Part shown: positions 51,601 through 58,444 of the stretch, one piece after another
Layout: each line of letters starts with the position of its first letter
How positions within the stretch are numbered: position 1 is the stretch's first letter
Assembly: GCF_949987515.2 (NCBI RefSeq)
Contig: NC_082698.1
Span: 4,936,455-5,000,454, forward strand
Length of the DNA stretch: 64,000 bases
Direction: 5' to 3'
DNA from: Delphinus delphis
Lineage: Eukaryota; Chordata; Mammalia; Artiodactyla; Delphinidae
Made by a program: the position numbers and the translations under genes
Notes under the pieces: model-generated
The model's database searches: none
What the model was told of the DNA's origin: nothing
What the model saw: the letters and a program-made list of their open reading frames with translations, nothing else

Positions 51601-54600
51601 GATGACAGGCCCGGGGAAGAGGCCGTGTCAGACCGTAGAAAAGGGGGTGATGGGCAGTTCCTCCTGTGGGGTGTGCTTACCATGAAAACAGATTTGACCT
51701 CAAACCACCTTAAAATGCCAGGCAATTTATACGCAGTTGTGTATATGGTCCTTTCGATCCACATATTCTGCAAAGGGAACACACACAGGACACTTGTTAG
51801 GAGAAGGATGTTGCAGGTAGATGACAGCTTCTGTCCTCGCGGGGATTTGCAAGGGTCTGGGAGGCAAGGTCACCAGCCGCCCAGGGAACACCTCACAGGC
51901 CACGCTCTGCTGAACTGCCAGACTGTTACACAGGACACCGTGGCCCCCTGTTCCCTGGCCAATGGTGCCCATTTCCCTGGCATTTGGCCAAGAAAATACA
52001 ATAGAAGGGGAGAATTACATACATCCACAAGAGGGAGGTTCCCTCTGAGCAAACAGGTTTTTGGAAAGGCTCCAACGAGCTTTCCGTTAGCCTTACTTAG
52101 TGTTCAAAAGAAACTTGAAGATGCAACTCCACTGAGGAAGACTGGGCTTCATAAAAGTGACCTCTCAACATTCTAATAAAATCAGTCAGTATTTTAATGA
52201 TGAATTTTTTTTCTTTTTTTGGCGTAACATATTTATTTACATCAGAAAATGAAGATATGGAAACAGAAGGCAGAAAAATCACTCCGCACCTAAAGATGAC
52301 AACCTAACCTTTTACTATCTGGGGTTCAAGGCTTCCTACTAAGCATTAACAAGTGTGTATATGTGTATTTTCAATGAAAATGTATTCTTCCGAAAATGGT
52401 ATAGTACATATTGCGGGAAGTTGTTTAAAGCCAGGAAATGTAACTCCACCCCTCTTTAACGGCTGCACAGAACTCCGCTGCAGGGGTGAACCGTAACCCC
52501 TTCCTCCCACCTCCTACTGCGGGGTGTCCAGCTGGTAGCAGCCTTTGCCTGGTACACCTCCCAGTAACAGAGAATCACTGAGCAGTCTGAGTCTGTCCGT
52601 AGCGATCCAGATATAAAAAGATGGCGTAATGGACTGTCAACATTTCCAGAAAACTGGCTGGCATGTAGAAAGCATTTTCTCCAAACCTCAGATTCCAGGC
52701 TGGGAGAGGGGAAGGACCTGGCCAAGGCCCCAGGGACACAGGTCAAGGCTCCTGCTGCCCCCGGGGGCTACTGGCTCAGGCACCGGCCTGGAAAGAGCAG
52801 GCTGCGCTGCTCCCTACCAACCCCGGCATCCCCGGGGGGCGGGGCCTGCGGGTTCCACATTATCCCCCGGGGGCGGGGGCGGGGCCTGCGGGTTCCACGT
52901 TGACCCTGTCTCTGGCTCCCTCCTCCTTGCCGGCTCTGGGTTTCAGAACTTCATGCGTGGCCAGGTTTGGAGGCACCAAGCTGCTCTGAGCTCCCGGGCT
53001 GGCCTGGCAGGGCAGCTTTCCCAGGCCCTGGGAGCCAGGCTCCCTGCAGCAGGCCCCAGCCTGGCCTCCCATTACCACCAACCCCCCTGCGCGTATCTGA
53101 AAGCCTGGGGCTTTGTCAAGCACGGGAAGGACTAAATCCCGTGGCTTCTGAAAGCCTCATCCGTGTGTGAGAACCTAACGGGGCCATTAGGGGATTTCTG
53201 GGCCATTTAGAAAGAGCCCAGCCTCTAAGGCTTAGCGCAGCTCCGGAGTTCAGGAGCCATGGTTATTCTTAGCTCTGCCTCCCTCGAATGGCTGCGCAAC
53301 TGTCGGCAATTTGCTCGACCTCCTTGTGTCTCTTCCTACACCGTATAAGAACGTACATCGCCGCGAGACGTGAGAGGCCTGAGGGAAATTCAAGAACCGC
53401 CCATACATCCTGCAGCCAGGATGCTACAGAAATGACAGTTATTGCTGTGACGACCAGAACAGAGACGGCTCAGAAAGCCCAGCCCCGGTGTGGGTGTCTA
53501 GGTGGGGCCTTGCCTCTCTCACCACTGCAGACGGTGCCACAGTGAAACGAGTCCTCAGACAGGTTCAGGATGCCCCACTAACCAAGAAACGGGGTTTTGG
53601 TTTTGAAAGAGCCAGTGATGAAACTGGGGACAGCCTTAGAATTTCCCAACTCCAAGATCGTAGTTGACACACAGGAAACTGGGCTCGGGAAGGGAAGGGA
53701 AGGGCCTTTCAGGGGCTGCGACTGGAGACTCATAGGCATCGCCGTGGGGATCAAAAGATGATAGGAAACAGGGCTTCGAAGGGAGGGTGCGTGGAAGGCA
53801 ACTTTGCTGAAAGTGCTCTGAGCTTCCCTTTGGGTCAGCAGCATGGTGCTAATTCAACTTTGACCCCCTGCACCCCCAGATACCTGCAGACAAGGTCCCC
53901 GCCAGGGGTCCTTGGGGCTAACGCCACCTTGAAATATGGGCCTATCTAGGGATTTCCAGAGGAGGTTTTTCAGGGCAGGAGGAGAGAGAAACGTTAACAT
54001 TAAAAATAAATAAATAAATAAAACTATGCTTTCAACATACAGTTTTGAGGGCATTAGCCCCCTGTGGCCCCCTTTGCCTGGTAAAGCAATAAAGCTATTC
54101 TTTTCTACTTCAAAAAAATTAATTAATTAAAAAATAAAAACGCTGTGCTTTATTTCATGCCTTTGCAAAATGGAATCCATTAAAGCAGTTGTATGTATAT
54201 CTTTTAAAAGGTTGCAAGAATCTGTGTTAACATTTCTATGACTCTAATGCAGTGTCTTCAACAAGGCACAGATGTTTAGCAATGTGTGGAAACACGTGAT
54301 TCGCTGTCGCGACCGGGGAGGCTCTAGTTGGCCCCTAGTGGGTAGAGGCCCGGGATGCTTCTCAACATCCAACGAGGCCTGTTATTCAGCTGTGCCCGCG
54401 GGGACCCTGTTCCGGCGTATCGTGCCACAGTGAAGTTCAGGTGTGGGCGCTGGGTAGTGAGCCCAGCTCACCTCCTGACTGCTTGTCCCCTGCAGAGAGC
54501 CGTGTAAGCACTCGGCACCTCCGAGAGCTTATTTATAACTGAGACACCAGCACCTGCTCCAGGACCCAGGGCACAGAGGAAGACTCAGATACACGCAGGA

Positions 54601-57038
54601 GGGAAGCAAGTGTGCTCCGAGCACAGAAACACTCCAAAGCACTAGTTACCTTCTTACAGTATCACAAGCACCTTAGTGATACTATCTGTGAAATGGTCGT
54701 CATTTCACTAAATCTGAATGGGTAATATGCTAGGATCTCTGCACATAACACACAAAGGCATTCATTCCTGCACTGCGGGAGCCTCTGAGAACACGCTCTT
54801 CCATGCGCAGTTTTGTTAGTCGTGGCATGAGCTTGGGGGTGGGTTTATTTTTTACCGCAAATTCGTTGTCTGGGTTTTTCTCTCCCTTGCGGATCGGACG
54901 AGAATATTCAAATCGCTGGACCTCGTTTACTCTGTAAAAACTGTACAGAGATAGAGGAATCATTAGACATTTAACCAGAAAAGCAGCCGATTTGCTTTTA
55001 GACACAGGATCCGGTCTCCCTATAGGTCAGTGCATCCCTTAAAACATCTCCAGCCTTGACCTGGAGCGACAGCTGGGCTTTCTTTCCCCGCCAGCCTCAG
55101 AAGAGAGACGTTGGCAGGTGGAAAAATTACCTTGAATTTTTGCCTCGTCTCTGTCCCTGACAATGCTCAAGGGAGAAGAGATGCTGAGTAAGAGTGAAAC
55201 CAGCAAAAACAGAAAAGGTGAAGCAAAGGAGAGGGGGAAAAGGCCTTCATTCTCCATTTATGCGTTTATTATTTAAAATTTGAATTCATAGTTCAACAAT
55301 TAATTAATTTAATCTAATAAGTTATTAAAAATTTTAAAATATGTCTTATTTTTTAAAAGGTCTTGTATACTTTAATTTCCGATCTACAAAAGGCAGATTT
55401 GGCAACCACCAAGGGTGGCATACATAAGATGGAGACTGTGCCTTCCTCCCCTGGGGAGGGGGTGGGTTTCACGCACATCCCAGAGGCAGGCTGGGAGGCT
55501 TACTCACCCCCCTGAGCTGAAACGCAGGTGGGCACCCCACATCAAAGGGAAATATCTGAGCATACACCACAGTTCACTAGTGTTTAATGCCTCTCTGAGA
55601 AAAAAATGTTGCAAAACTTGAACTCTAAGCCTCATGAAAGCGAGCATCCGTCAATAAACCAAGTCCTGGTTTATTTCCCATGTTTGCTGATGAAAGGTTA
55701 AAGGAATGGTGGTGGATTTTGTAGAAGAACCCAATCCACCAAACTTCAGGATATAAAATAAGCAGATCCTGAGCATTATTAGGCCATCAAAGAGGTTAAT
55801 TGTTTTTCACCAGTACATGGATCAAATAGAAAATTCTTCGTATCTAAGAGACATCTAGTGTAGGTGTTTCTACACCACTGCTAAGTCAGGGGCAATTCAA
55901 TGTAGATGCAGAAAATCTCACTCAAATTTGGACAGTTGGCCTGTGAGTTTTAAAATCCACCTCCAGGGGCTTCCCTGGTGGCGCAGTGCTTGACAGTCCG
56001 CCTGCCGATGCAGGGGACACGGGTTCGTGCCCCGGTCTGGGGAGATCCCACATGCCGTGGAGTGGCTGAGCCCGTGAGCCATGGCCACTGAGCCTGTGCG
56101 TCCGGAGCCTGTGCTCCGCAACGGGAGAGGCCACAACAGTGAGAGGCCCGCATACCGCAAAAAAAAAAAAAAAATCCACCTCCAAATTCCATATTATGTA
56201 ATCACCCTGTTGTACAGGTGAAGGCTTCTTCTCATCCCCCACCTGGTTCTCCATCACGAGCACATGTCTGAATCCCTATTCCTGGCTTCTGGGATCCAAA
56301 TGCTCTGGCCACACCACAGGCACACAGACAGATCTGTGGGGTGGGGGGCAGGGCCTGAGCCCTGGAGAAAAGGTCTACAGGGGGTCTCTCACCTGGTGGC
56401 TCAAATGGAGCCCAGAGCACCCCTTTCTCCCCCTGACTTTCCCTGTCTCCCAATCTCGGGTATAAGGAACAGCCTTGCACCCTCCCGGCCACACATGTTC
56501 ACATCTCCCTTCCCCCTTCTTTGATGCTGAACATGACTAATTTCCCTTGCTTTTTGAAGTAAACAGAAAGAGCATCTGAAAAGTTAATCAAAGGCTGACA
56601 TCCACCCTCTGAGACGTGAAATTATGAAGAAGCGATCTGTGTACGCCTCTCACCACCCTCATGTCGGGTAAGGAAAATGTTACCTTACAATCTGCTCTGA
56701 CACGGGCCTGTGGAACTTAGGGGGCAAATCGAGTTTGGGCTTTACTGTGAAGCACTGAATATCTGAAGGTCAAGGGGGTTAAGGATCATAAGGCAGCGTG
56801 GTCATTAGCCAGGAGCAAGGTCCCATGTACACCCAACCATCCAAACAAACGACATCGCCATCATTTTATATCCGACATGGCTGTCTGAAAGGATACATTG
56901 GCCAGCAGAGTTTTTAATATCGTCGCCTGGTGGAGATGTTGTCTTCATTTTCTCAGCATTTGGAAACTGAGTTAATAGCCGAGCTTCAAAATCTTCCCGG
57001 CGTTCATACTCCTTCCCACGGTAAATGAAAACTTTCCC
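18537..57038 (-). CDS. DOCK1: DOCK1 C-terminal part, last 12 coding exons (span)
   Basis: Dedicator of cytokinesis 1 (DOCK180) acts with ELMO as an atypical guanine-nucleotide exchange factor for Rac1 at the plasma membrane, driving phagocytosis, migration and myoblast fusion (established for the family). Exons at 57038-56897, 56762-56684, 54940-54856, 51767-51681, 48817-48641, 47640-47557, 42103-41966, 34066-33921, 30223-30025, 26208-26055, 22695-22544 and 18632-18537 sum to 1539 bp, that is 512 codons plus a TGA. Every junction keeps phase and reads as DOCK1, including split Tyr, Ser, Gly and Ser codons. The window holds most of the DHR-2 catalytic domain and the whole C-terminal tail; the N-terminal SH3, the armadillo-like region and DHR-1 lie beyond 64000. 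No frameshift or internal stop is seen, so this is a working gene. DOCK2 and DOCK5 are less likely, because the tail motifs are those of DOCK1. Confidence 0.97.
19335..19427 (+). mobile_element. hAT-Charlie type fragment
   Basis: Contains ctctaataaaagtttattta and acaggcggcgggctggacgt, the conserved middle of a MER58/MER3-like hAT element. Same family as 35428-35618 and 48060-48170. Confidence 0.7.
19439..19636 (+). mobile_element. CHR-type SINE, short form
   Basis: About 198 bp, antisense to DOCK1 in its last intron. Flanked by aatggattta at 19428-19437 and 19637-19646. It sits immediately beside a hAT-type fragment. Confidence 0.95.
19768..19826 (+). repeat. (GAAT)n-like tetranucleotide repeat
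   Basis: Imperfect tract with units gaat, gagt and gaac (aatgagtgaacaaatgaacg and on). Confidence 0.7.
21340..21370 (+). repeat. (GAAA)n simple repeat
   Basis: aaaaagaaagaaagaaagaa-type tract in a DOCK1 intron. Confidence 0.8.
22544..22695 (-). CDS. DOCK1: DOCK1 exon, first PxLPxK motif of the tail
   Basis: The exon has two bases plus 50 codons, from [14 protein letters not shown] through PPPLPLKG to [17 protein letters not shown] fits the CRK SH3-binding consensus PxLPxK known in the DOCK1 tail. It diverges more than the DHR-2 exons, as expected for a disordered tail. The acceptor is tttcccag and the donor GTAAGT follows AGG. Confidence 0.96.
22990..23168 (-). mobile_element. Older tRNA-derived SINE, antisense
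   Basis: The plus strand ends accgccagggaattccc, the complement of the tRNA-Glu-like SINE head. The tail lies in a TTTA-rich tract at 22990-23050. It is more diverged than the CHR short forms and resembles Bov-tA/CHR ancestral SINEs. Confidence 0.8.
23770..24375 (-). mobile_element. Old L1 3' part, antisense
   Basis: Complement of L1 ORF2 C-terminus and 3' UTR: gttcatccatgttgcagcac, actgttcatcaactgatgga and gctatgaacattcacgtgca are typical antisense L1 phrases. Diverged, no open frame. Confidence 0.82.
24728..24935 (-). mobile_element. CHR-type SINE, short form, antisense
   Basis: Complement of the standard element: T-rich tail, then gcggtacacgggcctctcac and onwards to ccaccagggaagccc. Flanked by ttgcttct on both sides (24718 and 24936). 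Confidence 0.94.
24940..25070 (-). mobile_element. Diverged tRNA-derived SINE abutting the previous one
   Basis: The plus strand runs from gcatgtgggatcttagctcc to ggaccaccagggaagtccc, an older relative of the CHR family. The younger SINE at 24728-24935 appears to have inserted in or beside its T-rich tail, giving a tail-to-head pair. Confidence 0.82.
25228..25625 (+). mobile_element. MaLR-type solo LTR
   Basis: Contains gaatatgaccttctttggaa, atagtgtctttacagatgta, caagccaaggaacgccaagg and ggccaccaagtctgtggtga, ordered as in ERVL-MaLR LTRs of the MLT1/MST group. An old retroviral LTR remnant without coding sequence. Confidence 0.72.
26055..26208 (-). CDS. DOCK1: DOCK1 exon, proline/serine-rich tail
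   Basis: The exon has 51 codons plus one base. It begins [19 protein letters not shown], then [29 protein letters not shown] and QSS. It contains several SP and TP phosphorylation-type motifs. The acceptor is tgatgtag and the donor is GTAAGT, splitting a Ser codon. Confidence 0.96.
26248..26710 (+). mobile_element. MaLR-type solo LTR (second copy)
   Basis: Contains gaatatgaccttatctggaa, ctaatccaatatgaccggcg, aagccaagtgaggccaaaga and gcccagcctgtggtactttg. Same group and orientation as the copy at 25228-25625. The two LTRs bracket the coding exon at 26055-26208, with no internal proviral sequence between them. Confidence 0.75.
28395..28556 (+). repeat. MIR-type ancient SINE
   Basis: Order of landmarks resembles MIR: tgtccaactctgccacgtgg in the first part and ggctctgcacttagtaaata at the end. 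Confidence 0.5.
30025..30223 (-). CDS. DOCK1: DOCK1 exon, polybasic region
   Basis: The exon has one base plus 66 codons. It starts [16 protein letters not shown], followed by a strongly charged Asp/Lys run ([11 protein letters not shown]) and ends [10 protein letters not shown] lysine-rich stretch in this tail is reported to bind phosphatidic acid or phosphoinositides and help membrane recruitment (family knowledge); the charge cluster is plain in the sequence. The acceptor is tcctttag and the donor is GTAATT. Confidence 0.97.
30224..33920 (-). other. DOCK1: DOCK1 intron
   Basis: Donor GTGAGT and acceptor tcctttag. Apart from the old L1 end at 31650-32275 and a MIR-like trace near 30780-30900, nothing is recognised. 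Confidence 0.9.
31650..32275 (+). mobile_element. Old L1 3' end
   Basis: Ends tgtctgaaatttttgcgtaa then taaaaacttgaaaa, preceded by atgaaatgatatgatgcctg and tgatcattgttgaggctggc, which are typical of the 3' UTR of older mammalian L1 elements. Confidence 0.72.
33921..34066 (-). CDS. DOCK1: DOCK1 exon, serine/arginine-rich linker after DHR-2
   Basis: The exon has 48 codons plus two bases. It reads [19 protein letters not shown], then a run rich in Ser ([19 protein letters not shown]) and TPSRPGSD. The arginine-serine composition suggests phosphorylation sites and disorder (inference). The acceptor is caacccag and the donor GTGAGT splits a Gly codon. Confidence 0.96.
35120..35399 (+). mobile_element. 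L1 3' UTR fragment
   Basis: Contains gcacagggaactatattcaa, tatcctgtgataaaccataa and gaatcatctcgctgtacagc, ending in an A-rich tail (aaaataaaattttaaaaa). Confidence 0.85.
35428..35618 (+). mobile_element. hAT-Charlie type element, near full length
   Basis: Reads gcaaagggtcagataataag, ttttaggcttgtgggccgta, tgttccaataaaactttatt and ggccatagtttactgatcac, the full order of landmarks of a MER58/MER3-like non-autonomous hAT element. Confidence 0.75.
35850..36096 (+). mobile_element. Younger L1 3' UTR fragment
   Basis: Contains ggcatggacacatgtacact, gggaagcagccgcatagcac and aagcaattatactccaataa with a short A-tail. It abuts an older L1 in the opposite orientation (36097-37030), a tail-to-tail pair. 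Confidence 0.85.
36097..37030 (-). mobile_element. L1 ORF2 C-terminus and 3' UTR, antisense
   Basis: The complement encodes L1 ORF2 end fragments ([20 protein letters not shown] and [15 protein letters not shown]) with stops. The plus strand shows gctgctatgaacactggggt and catttccctggtgattagcg. Confidence 0.88.
38797..39157 (-). mobile_element. CHR-type SINE, long form, antisense
   Basis: Complement of the long CHR form: A-tail complement at 38797-38835, ggctgcgttgggtcttcgtt, and a head ending ccaccagggaagccc at 39157. It lies in the DOCK1 intron between exons 34066 and 41966, in the DOCK1 sense orientation. Confidence 0.93.
40270..40475 (+). repeat. MIR SINE
   Basis: Shows the MIR order: gctctgccacttactcgcgt, ccatgtataaaatggggatg, ggtccctggcacatggtaag, cactaaattagtgtttgcta. 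Confidence 0.75.
41107..41236 (+). mobile_element. Short L1 3'-end insertion with internal inversion
   Basis: Bases 41107 to about 41200 are the complement of L1 3' UTR sequence found forward at 35857-35925. Bases about 41201-41236 are the terminal L1 end (taattatgctccaataa) in forward orientation with an A-tail. The flanks aaaagcc/tcaggtctg at 41092-41106 and 41237-41251 form a 15-bp duplication with one mismatch. Confidence 0.88.
41966..42103 (-). CDS. DOCK1: DOCK1 exon, end of DHR-2
   Basis: The exon has 46 codons in phase 0-0, from [15 protein letters not shown] through [15 protein letters not shown] to KQYGVRTM. It encodes the last helices of DHR-2 and corresponds to human residues about 1572-1617. 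The acceptor is gtctttcag and the donor GTAAGT follows ATG. Confidence 0.97.
44338..44675 (+). mobile_element. CHR-type SINE, long form
   Basis: Starts ggcttccctggtggcacagtgg and ends in an A/T-rich tail. Flanked by aaaagagaaatatg at about 44325-44338 and 44676-44689. Confidence 0.95.
45758..46487 (+). mobile_element. Old L1 ORF2 C-terminus and 3' UTR
   Basis: Contains cttctgggtatatacccaaa, acccaagtgtccatcagcga and gatggaatactattcagcct; the frame [15 protein letters not shown] is an L1 ORF2 terminal motif. Ends aacttttatgttacataaa-like text (46450-46487). Confidence 0.88.
47557..47640 (-). CDS. DOCK1: DOCK1 exon, DHR-2 lobe C
   Basis: The exon has 28 codons in phase 0-0, reading [17 protein letters not shown] and then [11 protein letters not shown]. 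The acceptor is ctccaccag and the donor GTAAAT follows CAG. It joins directly to the preceding ANYEK and the following IPFLAEG, completing lobe C helices of DHR-2. Confidence 0.97.
47641..48640 (-). other. DOCK1: GC-AG intron of DOCK1, 1000 bp
   Basis: The donor is AAG followed by GCAAGT (48643-48635), otherwise a strong U2 donor, and the acceptor is ctccaccag. No GT near the junction would keep the reading frame. The interior contains a hAT-type fragment (48060-48170) and otherwise unique sequence. Confidence 0.9.
48060..48170 (+). mobile_element. hAT-Charlie type fragment
   Basis: Starts ccagggggcagcaaacctttt and tccgtgaagggcc, matching the terminus of the same hAT family, then diverges. 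Lies inside the GC-AG intron. Confidence 0.6.
48641..48817 (-). CDS. DOCK1: DOCK1 exon, DHR-2 with ISP triplet and nucleotide-sensor loop
   Basis: The exon has 59 codons in phase 0-0. It opens [13 protein letters not shown]. The ISP triplet corresponds to human 1487-1489, where the triple-alanine change abolishes GEF activity. The segment [16 protein letters not shown] is the alpha-10 insert region, whose conserved valine is thought to sense the bound nucleotide and magnesium. The acceptor is tttccacag. The donor is GCAAGT directly after AAG, so the following intron is of the GC-AG class. Confidence 0.97.
48818..51680 (-). other. DOCK1: DOCK1 intron
   Basis: Donor GTAAGC and acceptor tttccacag. 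Contains the alternating TG/CG tract at 49104-49153 and unique sequence; no other feature recognised. Confidence 0.9.
49104..49153 (+). repeat. (TG/CG)n alternating tract in DOCK1 intron
   Basis: About 50 bases of tgcgtgtgcacatgcacgtg and gtgcgcgcgtgcgtgcgtg. Alternating purine-pyrimidine, Z-DNA-prone, about 290 bp upstream of the exon at 48641-48817 on the sense strand. Confidence 0.85.
51681..51767 (-). CDS. DOCK1: DOCK1 exon, DHR-2 (NMWIERT block)
   Basis: The exon has 29 codons in phase 0-0. It starts [17 protein letters not shown] and ends WFEVKSVFM. This is the most conserved DHR-2 motif region across DOCK proteins, leading into the Rac-contacting helices. The acceptor is ctttgcag and the donor GTAAGC follows ATG. 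Confidence 0.97.
52834..52899 (+). repeat. Tandem 40-bp duplication carrying GGGGCGGGGC boxes
   Basis: The text gggggcggggcctgcgggttc plus cac occurs at about 52835-52858 and again 40 bp later at 52875-52898. Each copy has the Sp1/KLF decamer GGGGCGGGGC (52836-52845 and 52876-52885). It lies in a DOCK1 intron. Confidence 0.85.
54300..54455 (+). mobile_element. MER5A-like hAT fragment
   Basis: Contains cctagtgggtagaggcccgg, gatgcttctcaacatccaac and a diverged right part, in the order expected for MER5A. Confidence 0.7.
54856..54940 (-). CDS. DOCK1: DOCK1 exon, DHR-2
   Basis: The exon is 85 bp: one base completing Ser, then 28 codons reading [22 protein letters not shown] and PDNEFA. The acceptor is ctgtacag and the donor GTAAAA follows GCG. 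This block belongs to the DHR-2 domain and is close to identical to DOCK1 orthologues as I recall them. Open reading continues past the donor into the intron, but that extension is not coding. Confidence 0.96.
54941..56683 (-). other. DOCK1: DOCK1 intron
   Basis: Donor GTAACA and acceptor ctgtacag. AT-rich at 55255-55375; one CHR SINE at 55967-56170; nothing else recognised. Confidence 0.9.
55967..56170 (+). mobile_element. CHR-type SINE, short form
   Basis: Starts gggcttccctggtggcgcag and ends gcataccgc plus an A-tail. Flanked by an exact 14-bp duplication aaaatccacctcca at 55952-55965 and 56171-56184. Confidence 0.96.
56684..56762 (-). CDS. DOCK1: DOCK1 exon, DHR-2 (79 bp)
   Basis: This short exon is missed by simple ORF calling. 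It starts with AT, completing Tyr from the previous exon, and reads [14 protein letters not shown] then [11 protein letters not shown]. It ends with AG, which the next exon turns into a Ser codon. The acceptor is ccttcag and the donor is GTAACA. The reading matches DOCK1 DHR-2 and the phases on both sides fit exactly (2 + 75 + 2 bases). Confidence 0.95.
56763..56896 (-). other. DOCK1: U12-type (minor spliceosome) intron of DOCK1
   Basis: This 134-bp intron has the donor GTATCCTTT at 56896-56888, the U12 GT-AG donor consensus. It has the branch-site match ATCCTTAAC at 56786-56778, eight of nine to TTCCTTAAC. The branch A lies about 16 nt before the CAG acceptor, within the U12 spacing. Codon phase across it (T plus AT giving Tyr) is exact. 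The other ten complete introns here have U2-type donors. Confidence 0.9.
56897..57038 (-). CDS. DOCK1: DOCK1 exon, DHR-2 lobe A/B (first exon in window)
   Basis: This 142-bp exon gives 47 codons plus one base, corresponding to human residues about 1354-1400. It begins [14 protein letters not shown] and continues through [14 protein letters not shown] and [12 protein letters not shown], a highly conserved part of the DHR-2 domain of the DOCK-A subfamily. The acceptor is tttccag followed by GGG. The donor is GTATCCTTT, a U12-type sequence, and the exon ends on the first base of a Tyr codon that the next exon completes. Confidence 0.96.
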
Positions 57039-57461
57039 CTGGAAACAATGACATTCATTAAATAACACCCCAGGGGAAGGGCCAGGAAAAGTTCACACAT
57101 AAAGGCATTGGTCTTCAAGATGGGCTTGACAGTTTTTTTTTAAATGTCACTGAATAGCTTGTAATTGTGGTGATCTTACTAATCAAGAACACAGGAAAAG
57201 AAGCCAGGTAAGTTAATACTGTTTAAGAAGCACTAAAGATGATGTTACTGAAAGTACATTTCAGTCTTAACAGTAGCAATCAATTTACAAAACCATGAGA
57301 AACCAAGCGAGTGATTGAAGCCCACACACTAGTGGGCATGAAATGGTCAGACAGGGTAAAGGCACCAAGGCAAGTGGAGGAGAATGGTGTCCATATCATC
57401 TCCCCCCTAATTAAGTAGTTTCCATCCTACCAGAAAGAATTCAAGGGAGAGATAGCCTCAT

Positions 57462-57475
57462 CCACCAGAGGGCAG
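57462..57475 (+). promoter_or_regulatory. CTCF-core match within the L1 leader
   Basis: CCACCAGAGGGCAG matches CCASYAGRKGGCRS at all 14 positions. It lies 12 bp inside the 5' end of the truncated L1, so it was carried by the element. Confidence 0.4.
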
Positions 57476-57548
57476 ACAGCAGAAGCAAGAAGAACTACCA
57501 TCCTGCAGCCTGTGGAACAAAAACCACATTCACAGAAAGATAGACAAG

Positions 57549-58444
57549 ATGAAAAGGCAGAGGGCTATGTACCAGATGAAGGAACGAGATAAAACCCCAG
57601 AAAAACAACTAAATGAAGTGGAGATAGGCAACCTTCCAGAAAAAGAATTCAGAATACTGATAGTGAAGATGATCCAGGACCTCGGAAAAAGAATGGAGGC
57701 GAAGATTGAGAAGATGCAAGAAATGTTTAACAAAGACCTAGAAGAATTACAAACGAGATGAACAATACAATAACTGAAATGAAAAATACACGAGAAGGAA
57801 TCAATAGCAGAATAACTGAGGCCGAAGAACGGATAAGTGACCTGGAAGACAGAATGGTGGAATTCACTGCTGCGGAACAGAATAAAGAAAAAAGAATGAA
57901 AAGAAATAAAGACACCCTAAGAGACCTCTGGGACAACATTAAACACAACAACATTCGCATCATAGGGGTCCCAGAAGGAGAAGAGAGAGAGAAAGGACCC
58001 GAGAAAATATCTGAAGAGATAAGAGTTGAAAACTTCCCTAACATGGGAAAGGAAATAGCCACCCAAGTCCAGGAAGCACAGAGAGTCCCAGGCAGGATAA
58101 ACCCAAGGAGAAACATGCCGAGACACACAGTAATCAAATTGGCAAAAATTAAAGACAAAGAAATATTATTGAAAGCAGCAAGGGAAAAACGACAAATAAC
58201 ATACAAGGGAACTCCCAAAAGGTTAACAGCTGATTTCTCAGCAGAAACTCTACAAGTCAGAAGGGAATGGCATGATATACTTAAAATGATGAAAGGGAAG
58301 AACCCACAACCAATATTACTCTACCTGGCAAGGATCTACTTCAGATTCGATGGAGAAATCGAAAGCTTTACAGACAAGCAAAAGCTAAGAGAATTCAGCA
58401 CCACTAAACTAGCTCTACAACAAATGCTAAAGGAACTTCTCTAA
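57549..58444 (+). pseudogene. L1 ORF1 (RNA-binding chaperone), frameshifted
   Basis: ORF1p is the trimeric nucleic-acid chaperone of the L1 particle. The reading starts MKRQRAMYQMKERDKTPEK at 57549 and stops at 57761. It resumes in another frame at 57758 as MNNTITEMKNTREGINS and runs to a stop at 58444. The break is a small deletion in the coiled-coil region. Downstream there is a coiled coil (ITEAEERISDLEDRM), the RRM-type domain (NIRIIGVPEGEE) and the C-terminal domain (PRHTVIKLAKIKDKE). The two pieces total about 298 residues, slightly under the usual 340 or so. Confidence 0.9.

Larger units (their letters stand above)
51768..54855 (-). other. DOCK1: DOCK1 intron
   Basis: Donor GTAAAA and acceptor ctttgcag. 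Contains the 40-bp tandem duplication with GC boxes, a (TAAA)n tract near 54003-54022 and a MER5A-like fragment. Confidence 0.9.

Noticed and set aside
51625..52176. 183-codon plus-strand open frame
   Set aside because: It overlaps the DOCK1 exon at 51681-51767 in antisense and has no recognisable domain.
54730..54855. Extension of the exon frame past the donor at 54855
   Set aside because: Open reading continues 42 codons, but the next exon (51767-51681) joins exactly at GCG followed by GTAAAA, so the extension is intronic.
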